NCBI RefSeq assembly: GCF_045290345.1
Contig: NZ_CP155447.1
Span: forward strand, 7,192,001-7,256,000
Reading direction: 5' to 3'
DNA from: Singulisphaera sp045290345
Lineage (GTDB): Bacteria > Planctomycetota > Planctomycetia > Isosphaerales > Isosphaeraceae
Length of the DNA: 64,000 bases
Shown here: piece by piece, positions 9,442 through 18,972 of the stretch
How positions within the stretch are numbered: the first letter of the stretch is position 1
Layout: every line of letters begins with the position of its first letter
Translations under genes and position numbers: made by a program
The notes under the pieces: model-generated
What the model was told of the DNA's origin: nothing
What the model saw: the letters and a program-made list of their open reading frames with translations, nothing else
Databases searched by the model: none

Positions 9442-9876
9442 TCAGAGGCGGATCAGTGCCAGGCCCGACTCGGGGTCCATCTCTTTACGGAGGTGCGCGG
9501 GGCACTCCACGAGAATGACCTCGAGAGTTGGTCTCACATGAGCTTCGAGGAGGTGGCCTCCCAAGGTGGTGCCGTCGGAGCGGCCGACGACGGTATGCAC
9601 GTGAACGCTGGGTTCGCTGTCCTTCATGGCGATGTCGCCGGTCAGTGAGAGAACTTCAACCTGTTCGTTGAACGGCATTTTCTTGTAGTCCTTCGTCTCC
9701 CAGTTGAAGTAGCCCAGGGTTACGTCGCTGAAGGCTCCGATGGCCGACAAGCGGCTGGCGCCGAGCCGCCTCGTCTTGGCGAATTCCACTAACGTGGACA
9801 TGACCTCGTCCCCCTTCTCGAAGATCAGGGCGTAGGTTTTCTCTCCCTCATGGTCGTGGATCAACTTTGATTTCAT
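9442..9876 (-). CDS. PPC-domain (DUF296) protein
   Basis: The 144-residue protein fits the plants-and-prokaryotes conserved (PPC/DUF296) domain along its whole length. The diagnostic features are a metal- or ligand-site histidine motif VHVHTVVGRSDG, the GTTLGGHLLEAHVRPTLEV segment and a C-terminal ESGLALIRL strand. The bacterial versions are trimeric and of unresolved function. In plants the domain accompanies AT-hooks, and no AT-hook is present here. A strong AAGGAG lies just upstream of the ATG. The downstream side abuts a dispersed repeat. Confidence 0.9.
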   Translation of the reverse strand: MKSKLIHDHEGEKTYALIFEKGDEVMSTLVEFAKTRRLGASRLSAIGAFSDVTLGYFNWETKDYKKMPFNEQVEVLSLTGDIAMKDSEPSVHVHTVVGRSDGTTLGGHLLEAHVRPTLEVILVECPAHLRKEMDPESGLALIRL

Positions 9877-9934
9877 CGTGTCCTCTCCTTGTGTTGCTCG
9901 GTGGCCGCGAACTCTGGAAGCAAGTGATCGTGAT

Positions 9935-11311
9935 TCAGGAGGGGTCGGTCAGTTCCGGGGCGGGCGTGTAGGACAGGTCAGTCAGGTGAGGCGTTTCGAG
10001 GCGGGTCCCACCGGCCGCCTGAGAGTCGATCAGGGCGGCCAGGATCCCGGTGACGAGGTACGTACGTTCGACCGGATAGCTCGGTTGGCCCGTGCGGAAC
10101 ATGACTTCGATATGATTGCATAAAAAGCTGAAATGGTCGCGTTGGGGCTTGTTCAGGATCGACCAGGTGCCGACCGGTTCGGCCGTACCGCGGACTCGCG
10201 CGGCGAAGGCGAACTCGTCGGCCAGCCCGCGTGAGAGATAGGCCGCCGCCTGGAAGCCGTCGCGGTACTCGACCAGAAGGACGACCGCGTTGGGGTCGGC
10301 CTTGCTGAGTGCCTCGGGGTCGGTCCCGATCGCCTTGTGCTTGGGGAGGTGTCGGATTGCTTCGTGGACCAGGTCGGCCGGCCACCGTCCTTCGCGGGCG
10401 GCGTCCCACGCCGCCTCGCCTTGCAAGCACTGGACCGCCTTGACCCCGATGGCGCCTTGCCCGCGGCGCTCGACGAAGGACTGGAGCAATTCCAGGGTGT
10501 GGAACCCATAGACCTCGAGGCCGGCGAATCCAAACGCCAAGCCGCTGTCGAGCGTGATCCCTTGCCGGAACGCCAGAGCGGGGCGACGCCAGGCGACCGG
10601 CACACTCGACCCGGCCATCATCGGAAAACCAAGTGTACGCGACTGCTCGTACATCCAGCGGGCATTCTCCCACGAGTAGGAAAAGTGCTTGTCATTGTAG
10701 ACCGGCACGCTTCGCCCCGACCTTCGAAAGACCTTGACGATCTCCTCGAACAGCCTGCGTCGCGGGTAGAGATGCTGCCCCTTGGCGTTGGTCGGATAAT
10801 CGCCGTGCTCGCCGATCAGGATGACGCCATCGACGTCGAGCGAATCGCCTCCCAGGCCCAAGGCTTCGGCGGGAGTCTCGAAGAGAGGGATGCCGTAGCG
10901 TGCGGCCATCCCTCGGCCGATATCCGAGGGGGGGAACTGTTCGATCGCCAGGCTGACGACCTGGCAATGGGGCTGGTGCGTTCGCCCTGCGATCGCATAG
11001 CCTTCGATAAACTTGGTAATAATGTCGTCAGCATGCGAGTATTTGAAGTAGGCCGTAGTGATCGCGGCCAACCGTTTCGGCTGCCCTTGCGGTGGTGGCA
11101 GGGCATCCGTGGGGAGCACGACCGTCGGCTCGGGCATCCGCGGACTCTCGAGCAGGAATGAGCCTGAGGAGTCGGTTTCGGGGCGCTTTGCTTGGTCTGG
11201 GGTCGTGGCCGCGAGCAAACTGGGAGGGCGGCCACCGACGAGTTGGCCTCCCACGGCACCGGCGGCGGCTGTCAGGACGTCCCGACGCGTGGGGTGGCGG
11301 CTCTCGCTCAT
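9935..11311 (-). CDS. Tat-exported conserved planctomycete protein of unknown function
   Basis: The 458-residue protein starts MSESRHPTRRDVLTAAAG, a twin-arginine signal peptide, so it is probably exported folded. The body (KRLAAITTAYFKYSHADDII, VDGVILIGEHGDYPTN, VPVYNDKHFSYSWENARW, GFPMMAGSSVPVAWRRP) is conserved-looking but I do not recognise a named domain. The alternating hydrophobic strands and GEHGDY suggest an alpha/beta enzyme, and Asp/His residues could bind metal. The frame is open upstream to 11446, but the Tat motif and an upstream GAGGA favour 11311. It is divergent from the Gfo/Idh/MocA gene. Confidence 0.75.
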   Translation of the reverse strand: MSESRHPTRRDVLTAAAGAVGGQLVGGRPPSLLAATTPDQAKRPETDSSGSFLLESPRMPEPTVVLPTDALPPPQGQPKRLAAITTAYFKYSHADDIITKFIEGYAIAGRTHQPHCQVVSLAIEQFPPSDIGRGMAARYGIPLFETPAEALGLGGDSLDVDGVILIGEHGDYPTNAKGQHLYPRRRLFEEIVKVFRRSGRSVPVYNDKHFSYSWENARWMYEQSRTLGFPMMAGSSVPVAWRRPALAFRQGITLDSGLAFGFAGLEVYGFHTLELLQSFVERRGQGAIGVKAVQCLQGEAAWDAAREGRWPADLVHEAIRHLPKHKAIGTDPEALSKADPNAVVLLVEYRDGFQAAAYLSRGLADEFAFAARVRGTAEPVGTWSILNKPQRDHFSFLCNHIEVMFRTGQPSYPVERTYLVTGILAALIDSQAAGGTRLETPHLTDLSYTPAPELTDPS

Positions 11312-11701
11312 CGTCTTGGTCCTCGAAAGCAACGAAGTGGATGGATGGCCCCTGTCGTCAACCAAAAGCATGGCAAGAATGTGGCCGGTTCGAAAGTTTA
11401 TTCCTGGAGGATGCGGTTGCCGTTGCCAAGTCCCATTTCCAATCAATGGAAATCATGAGTGATTGATGCTGCGGACGGGGTGCCCGCGGACCCAGGAGGG
11501 GGCGCGAGGGTCGGCCTTGTTGGGAACGATTCCTTTCTGGGACCGCGAGCGCCCCGCCTGCTCTGTTTCCTGTCGTTCAGGACTTGGGGAGGGAGAAGTC
11601 TCGGAAAGTTCGTGGGAATTGTCGGTCCGGTCGATCATAATCAGACCCAAGTCTCGCCGTCTCCGCTCGAGTTCATCCCAATCACGTTCAGGAGAGGATC
11701 G
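11312..11701. promoter_or_regulatory. 390-bp divergent intergenic region
   Basis: This region separates two divergently transcribed genes for Tat-signal proteins, so promoters for both should lie here. The right-hand gene has a good ribosome binding site (TCAGGAGAGGATCG before the ATG). I could not identify specific operators or boxes. Confidence 0.4.
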
Positions 11702-13159
11702 ATGTCGCATCTGAGTCGTCGCCAGTTTCTGGGTCGTTCGGTGGCCGCCGGCATCGGCGCAAGCTTCGCCATCGGGGGCACCAAGTCGTCTGGCCGGGTC
11801 ATCGGCGCCAATGACACCATCCGCATCGGTGTGGCCGGCTTGAACGGCCGAGGATCGGCGCACGTCGACGCCTTTGCCGGCATGAAAGGGGTCGAGATCA
11901 CTTACCTGATCGACCCGGATAACACGACCTTCAAGAAACACCTCGGCACGATCAGCAAGCGGGGGGGAAGCGTCCCGAAGACGGTTGCGGACGTTCGCCG
12001 CGCGCTCGATGACAAAGAGCTCGACGCGATTTCGATCGCCACGCCCAATCACTGGCACGCCCTGATGACCATCTGGGGCTGCGAGGCGAACAAGGACGTC
12101 TACGTCGAGAAGCCGGCCAGCCACAACGTCCACGAGGGGCGGATCGCCGTCGACGCCGCGCGCAAGTACGACCGGATCGTCCAGCACGGCACCCAGAACC
12201 GGTCGAATCCGGCCTGGGCCCAAGTGGCCGAGGCGGTCAAGTCGGGTAAGTACGGCAAGTTGAACGTCTCACGCGCCCTCTGCTACAAGTCGCGCCCGAG
12301 CATCGGGTTCAAGCCGGACATTGCCACGCCTGACAATATCGACTTCAACCTCTGGACCGGGCCGGCCCCTGAGCACCCGTTCAACAGGAACCTTGTTCAC
12401 TACAACTGGCACTGGTTCTGGGACTACGGCAACGGCGACATCGGCAACCAGGGGGTCCACGAGATGGACAAGGCGCGCTGGCTGATCCCAGGCGCCACCC
12501 TGCCCAAGAGTGTGATCTCGGTCGGCGGCCGGCTTGGCTACAAGGACCAGGGGCAGACTGCCAACTCCCAGATCGCCGTCCTCGACTACGGCGATTCTCA
12601 GATCATCTTTGAGGTCCGTGGTTTGCCGACGGAAGGGTATCACGGCGAGATGGTCGGTAACTTCGCCCACCTCGACTCGGGGACGCTTACCGTGAAGAAG
12701 GGAGTCGCGGTGTTCATCCCCAAGGGGAGCGACAAGGCCGAGCCGCTGCCCAAACTCAAGACGCCGCTGGGCCCGGTCGTTGACGGTGAGAAGGGGCACT
12801 TCGCCAACTTTATCGCCGCGATCCGCAGCCGCAAGGTCGAGGATCTCAACGCCGACATTCTCGAAGGCCACTACTCGGCCGCCCTCTGCCACCTCGCCAA
12901 CATCTCGTACCGCCTGGGCAAGCCGACTCCGTTCAGCTCCAAGGCTTTCAGCGACAACAAGGACGCCACCGAGGCGTTCGGCCGGATGGAAGAGCATCTC
13001 AAGGACAATGGCGTGAAGCTCAGCGAGACGACCTACCAGGTCGGGCCCAAACTCGTCGTCGACGCCAAGAGCGAGTCGTTCGTCGATAGCCCCGAGGGCA
13101 ATAAGCTCCTGACCCGACAGTACCGCGAGCCGTTCGTCGTCCCCGAGTCGATCGCCTGA
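11702..13159 (+). CDS. Tat-exported Gfo/Idh/MocA family oxidoreductase
   Basis: The 485-residue protein starts MSHLSRRQFLGRSVAAGI, a twin-arginine signal. After it comes a Rossmann domain (IRIGVAGLNGRGSAHVDAFA; nucleotide-binding GxNGRG) and the family signature YVEKPASHNVHEG with the catalytic-site Lys of the EKP motif, then the C-terminal alpha/beta substrate domain. Family members oxidise or reduce sugars and cyclitols with a nicotinamide cofactor, and exported versions are common in Planctomycetes. The substrate is unknown. The start is fixed by AGGAGAGG eight nucleotides upstream and by the position of the Tat motif. Confidence 0.9.
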   Translation: MSHLSRRQFLGRSVAAGIGASFAIGGTKSSGRVIGANDTIRIGVAGLNGRGSAHVDAFAGMKGVEITYLIDPDNTTFKKHLGTISKRGGSVPKTVADVRRALDDKELDAISIATPNHWHALMTIWGCEANKDVYVEKPASHNVHEGRIAVDAARKYDRIVQHGTQNRSNPAWAQVAEAVKSGKYGKLNVSRALCYKSRPSIGFKPDIATPDNIDFNLWTGPAPEHPFNRNLVHYNWHWFWDYGNGDIGNQGVHEMDKARWLIPGATLPKSVISVGGRLGYKDQGQTANSQIAVLDYGDSQIIFEVRGLPTEGYHGEMVGNFAHLDSGTLTVKKGVAVFIPKGSDKAEPLPKLKTPLGPVVDGEKGHFANFIAAIRSRKVEDLNADILEGHYSAALCHLANISYRLGKPTPFSSKAFSDNKDATEAFGRMEEHLKDNGVKLSETTYQVGPKLVVDAKSESFVDSPEGNKLLTRQYREPFVVPESIA

Positions 13160-13260
13160 GCGATCGGACTTGGTTTTACGATCGCTGGGCCCGGGCTCTC
13201 TTCCACGAGTTCGGGCCCAGGCTGCGCGCGGCCATCGGAATTGGGAAGAGGGGAGACGCA

Positions 13261-14067
13261 TTGTTGGAACTCGACACTTATTTCATGGGATTCTTCCTGG
13301 TGACCGCCAGCGCCATTCTGGCGATCATCGGCTTGCTCACTGTCCGGAAACTGCTCAGTACCAGAGACCTGATCTCTTGCCACGACGTTGGCGGCTACCT
13401 GCTCTCGGTGGTCGGCACCCTCTACGCGGTGATCCTCGGCCTGATCGTGGTCGATTCCATGGGGAGTTTCCAGCAAGCCCGTCTGACGACCGAGCAAGAG
13501 TCGAATTCGTTGGCCAACGTCCTCATCCTCGCGAAACAGCTTCCCAAGCCGAAGCGGGACGAGATTCAGAAGCACGCCCTGACCTACATCGATCAAGTCA
13601 TCAACGACGAGTGGCCCAATATGGATGAGGGTCGGCACTCGGACAAGGCTCGCGAATCCGCGATCCGCCTGTTCGACGTGGTCACCGACTTCGAGCCGAA
13701 GACCGAGAAAGAGAAGGCGATCTACGCCACCCAACTCACGTCCCTCTGTCAGTTCTGGGACAGCCGGCGGACCCGGACTGTCACCGCTGCGTACGGCGTG
13801 ACTTCCCTCGAGTGGCTCGTCCTGTTCGTTGGCGGCGCGGTCACCGTCGCATTCACTTACTTCTTCAAGCTGGACAACCTGCGGATTCAGAGTGTCATGA
13901 CGATCATGGTCTCGACCCTCATCGCCCTGAACCTCTTTCTCGTCCTGATGTTCGGCTACCCGTTCTCAGGCGATCACCGCGTCAGCCCCGACGGATTCCG
14001 GGTGGCCGGACTGATCATCGGACAGGAGAACCGCCCCTCGGAGCCCGCAAGCTCGCCGTATCGGTAA
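13261..14067 (+). CDS. DUF4239 (bestrophin-like) membrane protein
   Basis: This 268-residue protein has two N-terminal transmembrane segments (about 8-26 and 42-62, containing GGYLLSVVGTLYAVILGLIV) and two C-terminal ones (about 180-200 and 212-232), separated by a soluble helical region of about 110 residues. This 2+2 layout and the GTLYAVILG motif fit DUF4239, a bacterial family distantly like bestrophin channels. The function is unproven. It appears to use a TTG start preceded by GAGGGGAG. An ATG eight codons later is possible. It follows the oxidoreductase by 101 nt. Confidence 0.7.
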   Translation: MLELDTYFMGFFLVTASAILAIIGLLTVRKLLSTRDLISCHDVGGYLLSVVGTLYAVILGLIVVDSMGSFQQARLTTEQESNSLANVLILAKQLPKPKRDEIQKHALTYIDQVINDEWPNMDEGRHSDKARESAIRLFDVVTDFEPKTEKEKAIYATQLTSLCQFWDSRRTRTVTAAYGVTSLEWLVLFVGGAVTVAFTYFFKLDNLRIQSVMTIMVSTLIALNLFLVLMFGYPFSGDHRVSPDGFRVAGLIIGQENRPSEPASSPYR

Positions 14068-14086
14068 GGATCTGGGCATGGAGATC

Positions 14087-14117
14087 GAGATGGTGGGCTG
14101 TGCCCATCTTACGGGAA
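14087..14117. repeat. half copy of the GGTGGGC..GCCCACC repeat
   Basis: The segment GATGGTGGGCTGTGCCCAT followed by CTTACGGGAA matches one arm of the inverted repeats at 23142-23226 and 43144-43223. The partner arm is missing. It lies between the convergent DUF4239 and DUF3224 genes. Confidence 0.65.
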
Positions 14118-14127
14118 TCATCGACAA

Positions 14128-14532
14128 TCAAGGAGTGTCAGGGAGGCTGAACTCAAAGTTATATGTATGCTTTCCGTCGGCGATATGGATTCCCATCTTG
14201 CCGACAAGCCCCACGAGTTGCCCGGAACCGGAGTTTGGCACCACGGTGATGGAAAGTTGCTGGTCACCGTTCGACATGGTGCCGCTGTGCTGGAGGACGA
14301 AGTTGCCGTGGCGGCCATGGAGCGTCCCTGTCACCCGTTCGATCGCGACGTAACCGGCCGAGCCCTGGACTTCGGTGCTGGCGGCCAGCATCTCCCCTTT
14401 GCTGGTCGCTTCGAGATCGCCATGGAACTGCTTCTCGATCGACATCCGGCCGAGGGTTGAGCCTTCGGCCTGGTCGGGCGCCGCCTGCGGGTTGAGCTTC
14501 ACTTCAAACGATCCCGTTGCCTGCGTTGCCAT
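14128..14532 (-). CDS. DUF3224 family protein
   Basis: The 134-residue protein matches DUF3224 throughout: an N-terminal ATGSFEVKLNPQ strand, RMSIEKQFHGDLEATSKGEML, GSAGYVAIERVTGTLHGRHGNFVLQH and a closing GKHTYNFEFSLP. The family forms a small beta-barrel of the allene-oxide-cyclase-like type, and the biochemical role is unknown. There is no signal peptide. The ATG at 14532 has GAGGTGG just upstream. A GTG two codons earlier is less likely. Confidence 0.85.
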   Translation of the reverse strand: MATQATGSFEVKLNPQAAPDQAEGSTLGRMSIEKQFHGDLEATSKGEMLAASTEVQGSAGYVAIERVTGTLHGRHGNFVLQHSGTMSNGDQQLSITVVPNSGSGQLVGLVGKMGIHIADGKHTYNFEFSLPDTP

Positions 14533-14597
14533 GACCACCTCGGTTCTTGCGGGGAGAGAAGTGTCATCAGATATCGATGGATCGAGTCGCTTACGAT

Positions 14598-16004
14598 TTA
14601 TTCGGCAGATGATCCGAGAAGCTGCAACGCCCGATCTTCGGCCGCGCTGTTCCGTCGCTCAACGAGGATGGTAATGAGCGTCGAGGTCACCGCGCACCCG
14701 GCGATGGTCAGCGCCATCGGTCGGGCCGTGCCGTCGTGAAAGATGCCGACGATGGCACCGGTCGCGGCGCCGACCGTGAACTGGAGCATGCCGAGCAACG
14801 CGGAGGCGGCTCCGGCCTGGTGGGGGAAGGGGGCCATCACGGCGGCGGTGGCGTTGGGCAAGATGAGCCCGACCGTCATGAGGCAGAGAAAGATGTCCGC
14901 GAAGAACGCGGGGAATCCACCAATCCCGGTCCAGGCGAGGACGGGGAGCAGAAGGGCGGTCACCAGGTTGCCGATCGAGGCTCCGCGAAGGATCGTGTGG
15001 GTGTCATAGTGGCGGGTCAGCCAGCGATTGACCTGGGCCGCGCCGATCAGGCCGATCGCGTTGCTGGCGAAGAGCAAACTGAACGCGGTTGGCGAGAGCC
15101 CGTAAAACTGCATGAAGAGCGAGGGGGCCGACGCGACATAGGCGAAGATCAGGCCGAGCGCCAGGCTGACCGGGGCCGCGTAGCCGACGAACTTGCGGTC
15201 GACGATCATCGCGGCATAGCGGCGCCCGATCGAGCCGATCGAATCTCGAGTACGACGCGAGGGGGGATGAGTTTCGGGCAGGTCGACCGCGACCGCGATG
15301 CCGCAGAGGCAGGCGAAACCGGCCAGCGCCCAGAAGATCAAACCCCAACTCCCGATCCGCATCAACCAGCCGCCGGCGGACGGCGCGAGGACCGGGGCGA
15401 TCCCGATGACGAGCATGAGCATCGAGTAGATCCGCGACGAGTCGGCCTCCTCGAAGGAGTCGCGGACGATCGCCCTTGCGATCACCATGCCCGTCGCACC
15501 CGCCAGGCCCATGACGAATCGGGCGAGAATCAAGGATTCGATCGAGCGGGCAAACGCGCATGTCATGGAGGCGACAGCGAACGCGGCGCAACCCCAGAGC
15601 AACGGCTTACGACGCCCGAGGCGGTCGGAGATCGGCCCGCAAATGAGCTGCCCGATCGCCAACCCTGCCAGGAAGAAAGAGAGCGTCAGTTGCATCGCCC
15701 CCCCCTGCGCCTTGAGGTCGCGCTCGATCTGGGGGAAGGCCGGCAGGTACATGTCGATGCCGAGCGGACCGAAGGCGTCGAGCAAGCCAAGGAGGATGAT
15801 GAAACGGAGCCCAGGGCTGACCGAAGAAAGGGCGGCTTCCTCGCCGTGCGAAGGAGCAAGCGTCAACAATTGATCTGAGGCCATTGATGAGTCTCGGAGG
15901 TCTCGGGATGAGGCTGCGGATGGGGGGGGAGCGTCGGGCGGGGTGGAGGAGAGAGAGCCGCCAAGCCTGGCCATCGAATGTTCACGAACGTTCGCGGCGA
16001 TCAT
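14598..16004 (-). CDS. Bcr/CflA-type MFS multidrug exporter
   Basis: The 12-helix major facilitator protein is of the drug:H+ antiporter-1 type. Signatures are IDMYLPAFPQIERDL after helix 1, CGPISDRLGRRKPLLWG (motif A, loop 2-3), and ARAIVRDSFEEADSSRIYS, the Bcr/CflA hallmark. Members export drugs, sulfonamides or amino acids. The longest frame (468 residues) has an unusually long Ser/Pro-rich N-terminal extension. ATG codons at 15971 and 15884 are alternative starts, and none has a decisive ribosome binding site, so the true N terminus is uncertain. The nearest neighbours are unrelated. Confidence 0.85.
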   Translation of the reverse strand: MIAANVREHSMARLGGSLSSTPPDAPPPSAASSRDLRDSSMASDQLLTLAPSHGEEAALSSVSPGLRFIILLGLLDAFGPLGIDMYLPAFPQIERDLKAQGGAMQLTLSFFLAGLAIGQLICGPISDRLGRRKPLLWGCAAFAVASMTCAFARSIESLILARFVMGLAGATGMVIARAIVRDSFEEADSSRIYSMLMLVIGIAPVLAPSAGGWLMRIGSWGLIFWALAGFACLCGIAVAVDLPETHPPSRRTRDSIGSIGRRYAAMIVDRKFVGYAAPVSLALGLIFAYVASAPSLFMQFYGLSPTAFSLLFASNAIGLIGAAQVNRWLTRHYDTHTILRGASIGNLVTALLLPVLAWTGIGGFPAFFADIFLCLMTVGLILPNATAAVMAPFPHQAGAASALLGMLQFTVGAATGAIVGIFHDGTARPMALTIAGCAVTSTLITILVERRNSAAEDRALQLLGSSAE

Positions 16005-16180
16005 TCCCTTGACCGGCGAACGTCGCGAATTATAGGGCCAACATCTGTCGAGGCAACTCCGGCCGTTCGAGATTCAACGCGTTCCTCATCGCCGTTGAGC
16101 CCCGGCCTGTGGATCCGCGTTCGCTCGCCTCGCGGCAATGAAGCCGCCCCTCACTCTCTTGGGGACGGTAGGCGCCTCGC

Positions 16181-18625
16181 TCACTTGACGATGATCAGCC
16201 CGAGCGCGTGAATGGATTTTGTCGACCGTCCCTGGAGCCCGACTGGGACTTCGCCGTTGCTGGAGACGTTGTTGGGGCTTCCGCCGTTCACGTCCCCGAG
16301 CCAGGGGGAAGTGTAGGAATCGCTGGGGACGAGTCGGCCGTTCTTGACACGCATGTAGACGATTTCAAACCCATCGACCCCCAGGCCGGTGTGGGTCCGG
16401 AAGCCACCGACGGCGTAGCCCGACTTGGCGACGGTGGTCGTCTCGGGGCTTGCCACTGTGCCGTGGCGTTCCCCCTCGATCAGGCGGGTGCCTGATCGGT
16501 AGATCGGCTGGACCGAGCTGATCTTCGGCCCGCCGAAGAACAAGTGGGTGCTGGTTCTCACCCCCACCAGGATCGACCCCGCGGGGCCGACGTCGCGAAA
16601 CTTGTCGCGGTTTCCTCCCCAGAATGATGCGGGCAGGTCGACGAGTCGGTCGGGGGCGTATCCTTTCTGGCTCCCTGACGCGGGGTAGGTCTTCACGGCC
16701 GGCCCCGGCTCCGGCCTGGAATTTCCCCTCGGATTCCCCTGTGAATTGAGCGGGAAATCTGTGTTGAGATTCATGTTCATGTGGGCGTTCATGTTCGCCC
16801 GGTGCATGGCGGCGAGCCGGTCCCTCGGGAACGATCCGAACGTGGACGGGAGGCCGTCGCGCGGTTTGAGAGGCTCGCTGGGCTTTGCGACCGTCACAGG
16901 GGCGGGCTTTGCGAGGTGGAGCAACGTGAGGTGCCGCGCCTCGGCGATCAAGGGAAAGGCGTTCACGTAGAGGTCGCGTTTCACCGTGCCCTCGGCGAGG
17001 AGCAGGCCCAGGGTTTGGCCGAGCTCCGGGGACAGCGCGAGCAGATCACGAAACTCCTTGACCATCAGGCCCGCTTCGGCCGCGGCGACCGAGATGTTCA
17101 TTTCCTCCTCGAACTGGGTCGCCAACGCAAAGACAGGCTCGGTCCGACTCAGTGCGGCCCCTGTTTCTTTCACGGCGCGGGCGTACCGATCGAGGTCTTC
17201 CTGCATCAGCTTGTCCATCCGCTCGTGGGGCGGGTAGAGGGCGACGACCGTGTCGGTGACCTCCTTGCCAAAGGATCGGGACTTCAGGACCACGTCGCGT
17301 ACCTGGTCGGTCTTCTCGATGAAGCCGCGGTTGTGACAACTCATGCAAGAGATGCCGTTGACCACGGCACCATCCGCCTGCTTGTTGTCGCGCACGATCT
17401 CGGTCGGCCCTTTGTCGATCCGTTGTCCATGGCCATCCGTGAGCATGTAACCATTCAAGCCGTTGGGGAGTGCGAAGACGGTTTCGCCGCCGTCGTGTTC
17501 GAAGTCAAACGCTCCGCTGCCCGGCCCGAGGGGATGGGCGAACAGGTTCTTGCGGTCGGCGTTCCCGCCGAAGTCGTAGCTCCGCCAGTAGCCACCGTTG
17601 GTCGACTCGTGTCGTTCGATCAGCCGGTTGTTCCGCGAGACTCCCGAGGCGTTGAAACCGGCTCGAACCGCGCGGTCTTGACGGATGTTGGCGAGGGCGT
17701 CGACGTCGAGCTTCTTCTCGAGCTCCTCAATCGTGGTTGGCAGGCGAAGCACATCGTGGTAGAGCGGCGGCCTTGAGGCTGCGTACACGAACCAGTCGGC
17801 CCGGACGAACGGCAGCTCGCAGTCGGTCATGGTGTTGATCGACTCCGAGCTGGTGCCGTTGTATTTGATGCCGTAGGGGTATTCGCTCAGGATGGCGGAC
17901 CACGTGCCCTCGTCCCAGAGGTAATCCCGGAGGTCGATCCGGAGGACGACCCGTCTGGGGTCGATCGGCTTGGGGACGGTGATCTGCCGGCTCCAGGAAA
18001 GGCTGTTGATCAGTTTGGAAAGGCCGTGGCGATAGGTCTGGAGCTGGTCTTCGTTGTCGCCGGCGTTCGCAAGATGGGTGAGGGTGAAGTAGCGGATGAA
18101 CCGGCGCTCACGGGTCCCAAGGGTGCGGAGGTCGTCGAGGACGGCCCTCAACACCTCGAGCTCTGTCATGAACCTCCGGCTTGTGCTGTTGACCCGGGGT
18201 GCGGTCTGATCGGAGGCACCCGCCTGGATCCAGCCGCGCAGCAGGGCCACCTCTCTCGCGCTGGGCCTGGGGAGTGGTGCAGAGTTCGCGGTCTGGTTTT
18301 CGAAATCGATTTCCGGCGGCATGTCTCCGCCGACCACACGTTTGAGGAGCTTCGACCGCTCGGGGTCTCCCGGAACAACCCGCTTGCTCTCGACGAGTTT
18401 CTTGAGGTCGGTGACGACGTTCAGACCCCCTTCGTTCCGCCCGTTTTGGCCGTGGCAGCGGTAGCAGTATTTTTCGAGCACGGCCCGGGCCGTCTCGGCC
18501 GAAGCGCCCGGAAGCCGGTCGGCCGCGCGGCCCTGCTTGGCGAACGAGAGCCACACACCTGCGAGGAAGACAAGGGAACATGTGATCAGGAAGCGGGTGG
18601 TCCTGGTTCTTCGCAATGGCAACAT
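16181..18625 (-). CDS. exported planctomycete c-type cytochrome with C-terminal beta domain
   Basis: The 814-residue protein has a signal peptide (RFLITCSLVFLAGVWLSFA), then a planctomycete-type cytochrome c motif CYRCHGQNG at about residue 54 with the VVPGDPERSKLLKRV segment seen in PSCyt1 domains, and a second haem motif CMSCHNRGF at about 427. The middle part contains conserved SFFW-free, Trp/Tyr-rich sequence. Residues of about 660-814 (PAGSILVGVRTSTHLFFGG...) form a repetitive beta-rich domain reminiscent of carbohydrate-binding folds. It is probably an extracytoplasmic electron-transfer or polymer-associated protein. The start at MLPLRRTRT was chosen because it opens the signal peptide. 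The frame extends to 18703. Confidence 0.8.
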   Translation of the reverse strand: MLPLRRTRTTRFLITCSLVFLAGVWLSFAKQGRAADRLPGASAETARAVLEKYCYRCHGQNGRNEGGLNVVTDLKKLVESKRVVPGDPERSKLLKRVVGGDMPPEIDFENQTANSAPLPRPSAREVALLRGWIQAGASDQTAPRVNSTSRRFMTELEVLRAVLDDLRTLGTRERRFIRYFTLTHLANAGDNEDQLQTYRHGLSKLINSLSWSRQITVPKPIDPRRVVLRIDLRDYLWDEGTWSAILSEYPYGIKYNGTSSESINTMTDCELPFVRADWFVYAASRPPLYHDVLRLPTTIEELEKKLDVDALANIRQDRAVRAGFNASGVSRNNRLIERHESTNGGYWRSYDFGGNADRKNLFAHPLGPGSGAFDFEHDGGETVFALPNGLNGYMLTDGHGQRIDKGPTEIVRDNKQADGAVVNGISCMSCHNRGFIEKTDQVRDVVLKSRSFGKEVTDTVVALYPPHERMDKLMQEDLDRYARAVKETGAALSRTEPVFALATQFEEEMNISVAAAEAGLMVKEFRDLLALSPELGQTLGLLLAEGTVKRDLYVNAFPLIAEARHLTLLHLAKPAPVTVAKPSEPLKPRDGLPSTFGSFPRDRLAAMHRANMNAHMNMNLNTDFPLNSQGNPRGNSRPEPGPAVKTYPASGSQKGYAPDRLVDLPASFWGGNRDKFRDVGPAGSILVGVRTSTHLFFGGPKISSVQPIYRSGTRLIEGERHGTVASPETTTVAKSGYAVGGFRTHTGLGVDGFEIVYMRVKNGRLVPSDSYTSPWLGDVNGGSPNNVSSNGEVPVGLQGRSTKSIHALGLIIVK

Positions 18626-18972
18626 TTTAGGAAGGCTCCAGATTCGCTCTCGCGGCTGACGTTGGCACGCGAAAGGATGTGGGATCGATGATCCTCGATC
18701 CAACCTCTGTCTGCTTCAGCACTTCAAACGTCGAGAATTGCGTGAAACGACCCGTGACGACCCCAAGTCGCTGTTGCGCTCACTGAATCACTCAGTCGTC
18801 ATCGACTGAGCTCTCTAATTTCACAGAGAGGTCAATCAAAGACACGTTTACCCCGGGGATACTATCGCATTCCCTCATGCCTTTTGCAACCGCTACGGTC
18901 GGTCTTCGACACGTGTCAGGCTTTCGGCGCGTTCCTGGAGTACCGGCGAGAGCGGGCAGGCGGTCGGTCGGG
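18626..18972. other. intergenic region downstream of oleD
   Basis: This 347-bp gap holds the upstream region of the cytochrome gene's leader and the trailer of the ole genes. I see no open frame, repeat or clear terminator. The sequence is less GC-rich than the flanking genes. Confidence 0.4.

Noticed and set aside
9217..9648. 143-codon frame crossing the repeat into the PPC gene
   Set aside because: It reads through a dispersed repeat and antisense to the PPC-domain gene, so it is not credible as a protein.
14736..15878. 380-codon plus-strand frame opposite the MFS exporter
   Set aside because: The composition is extremely Asp/Glu/Arg/Gly rich with no domain, and the opposite strand clearly encodes a transporter with its motifs.
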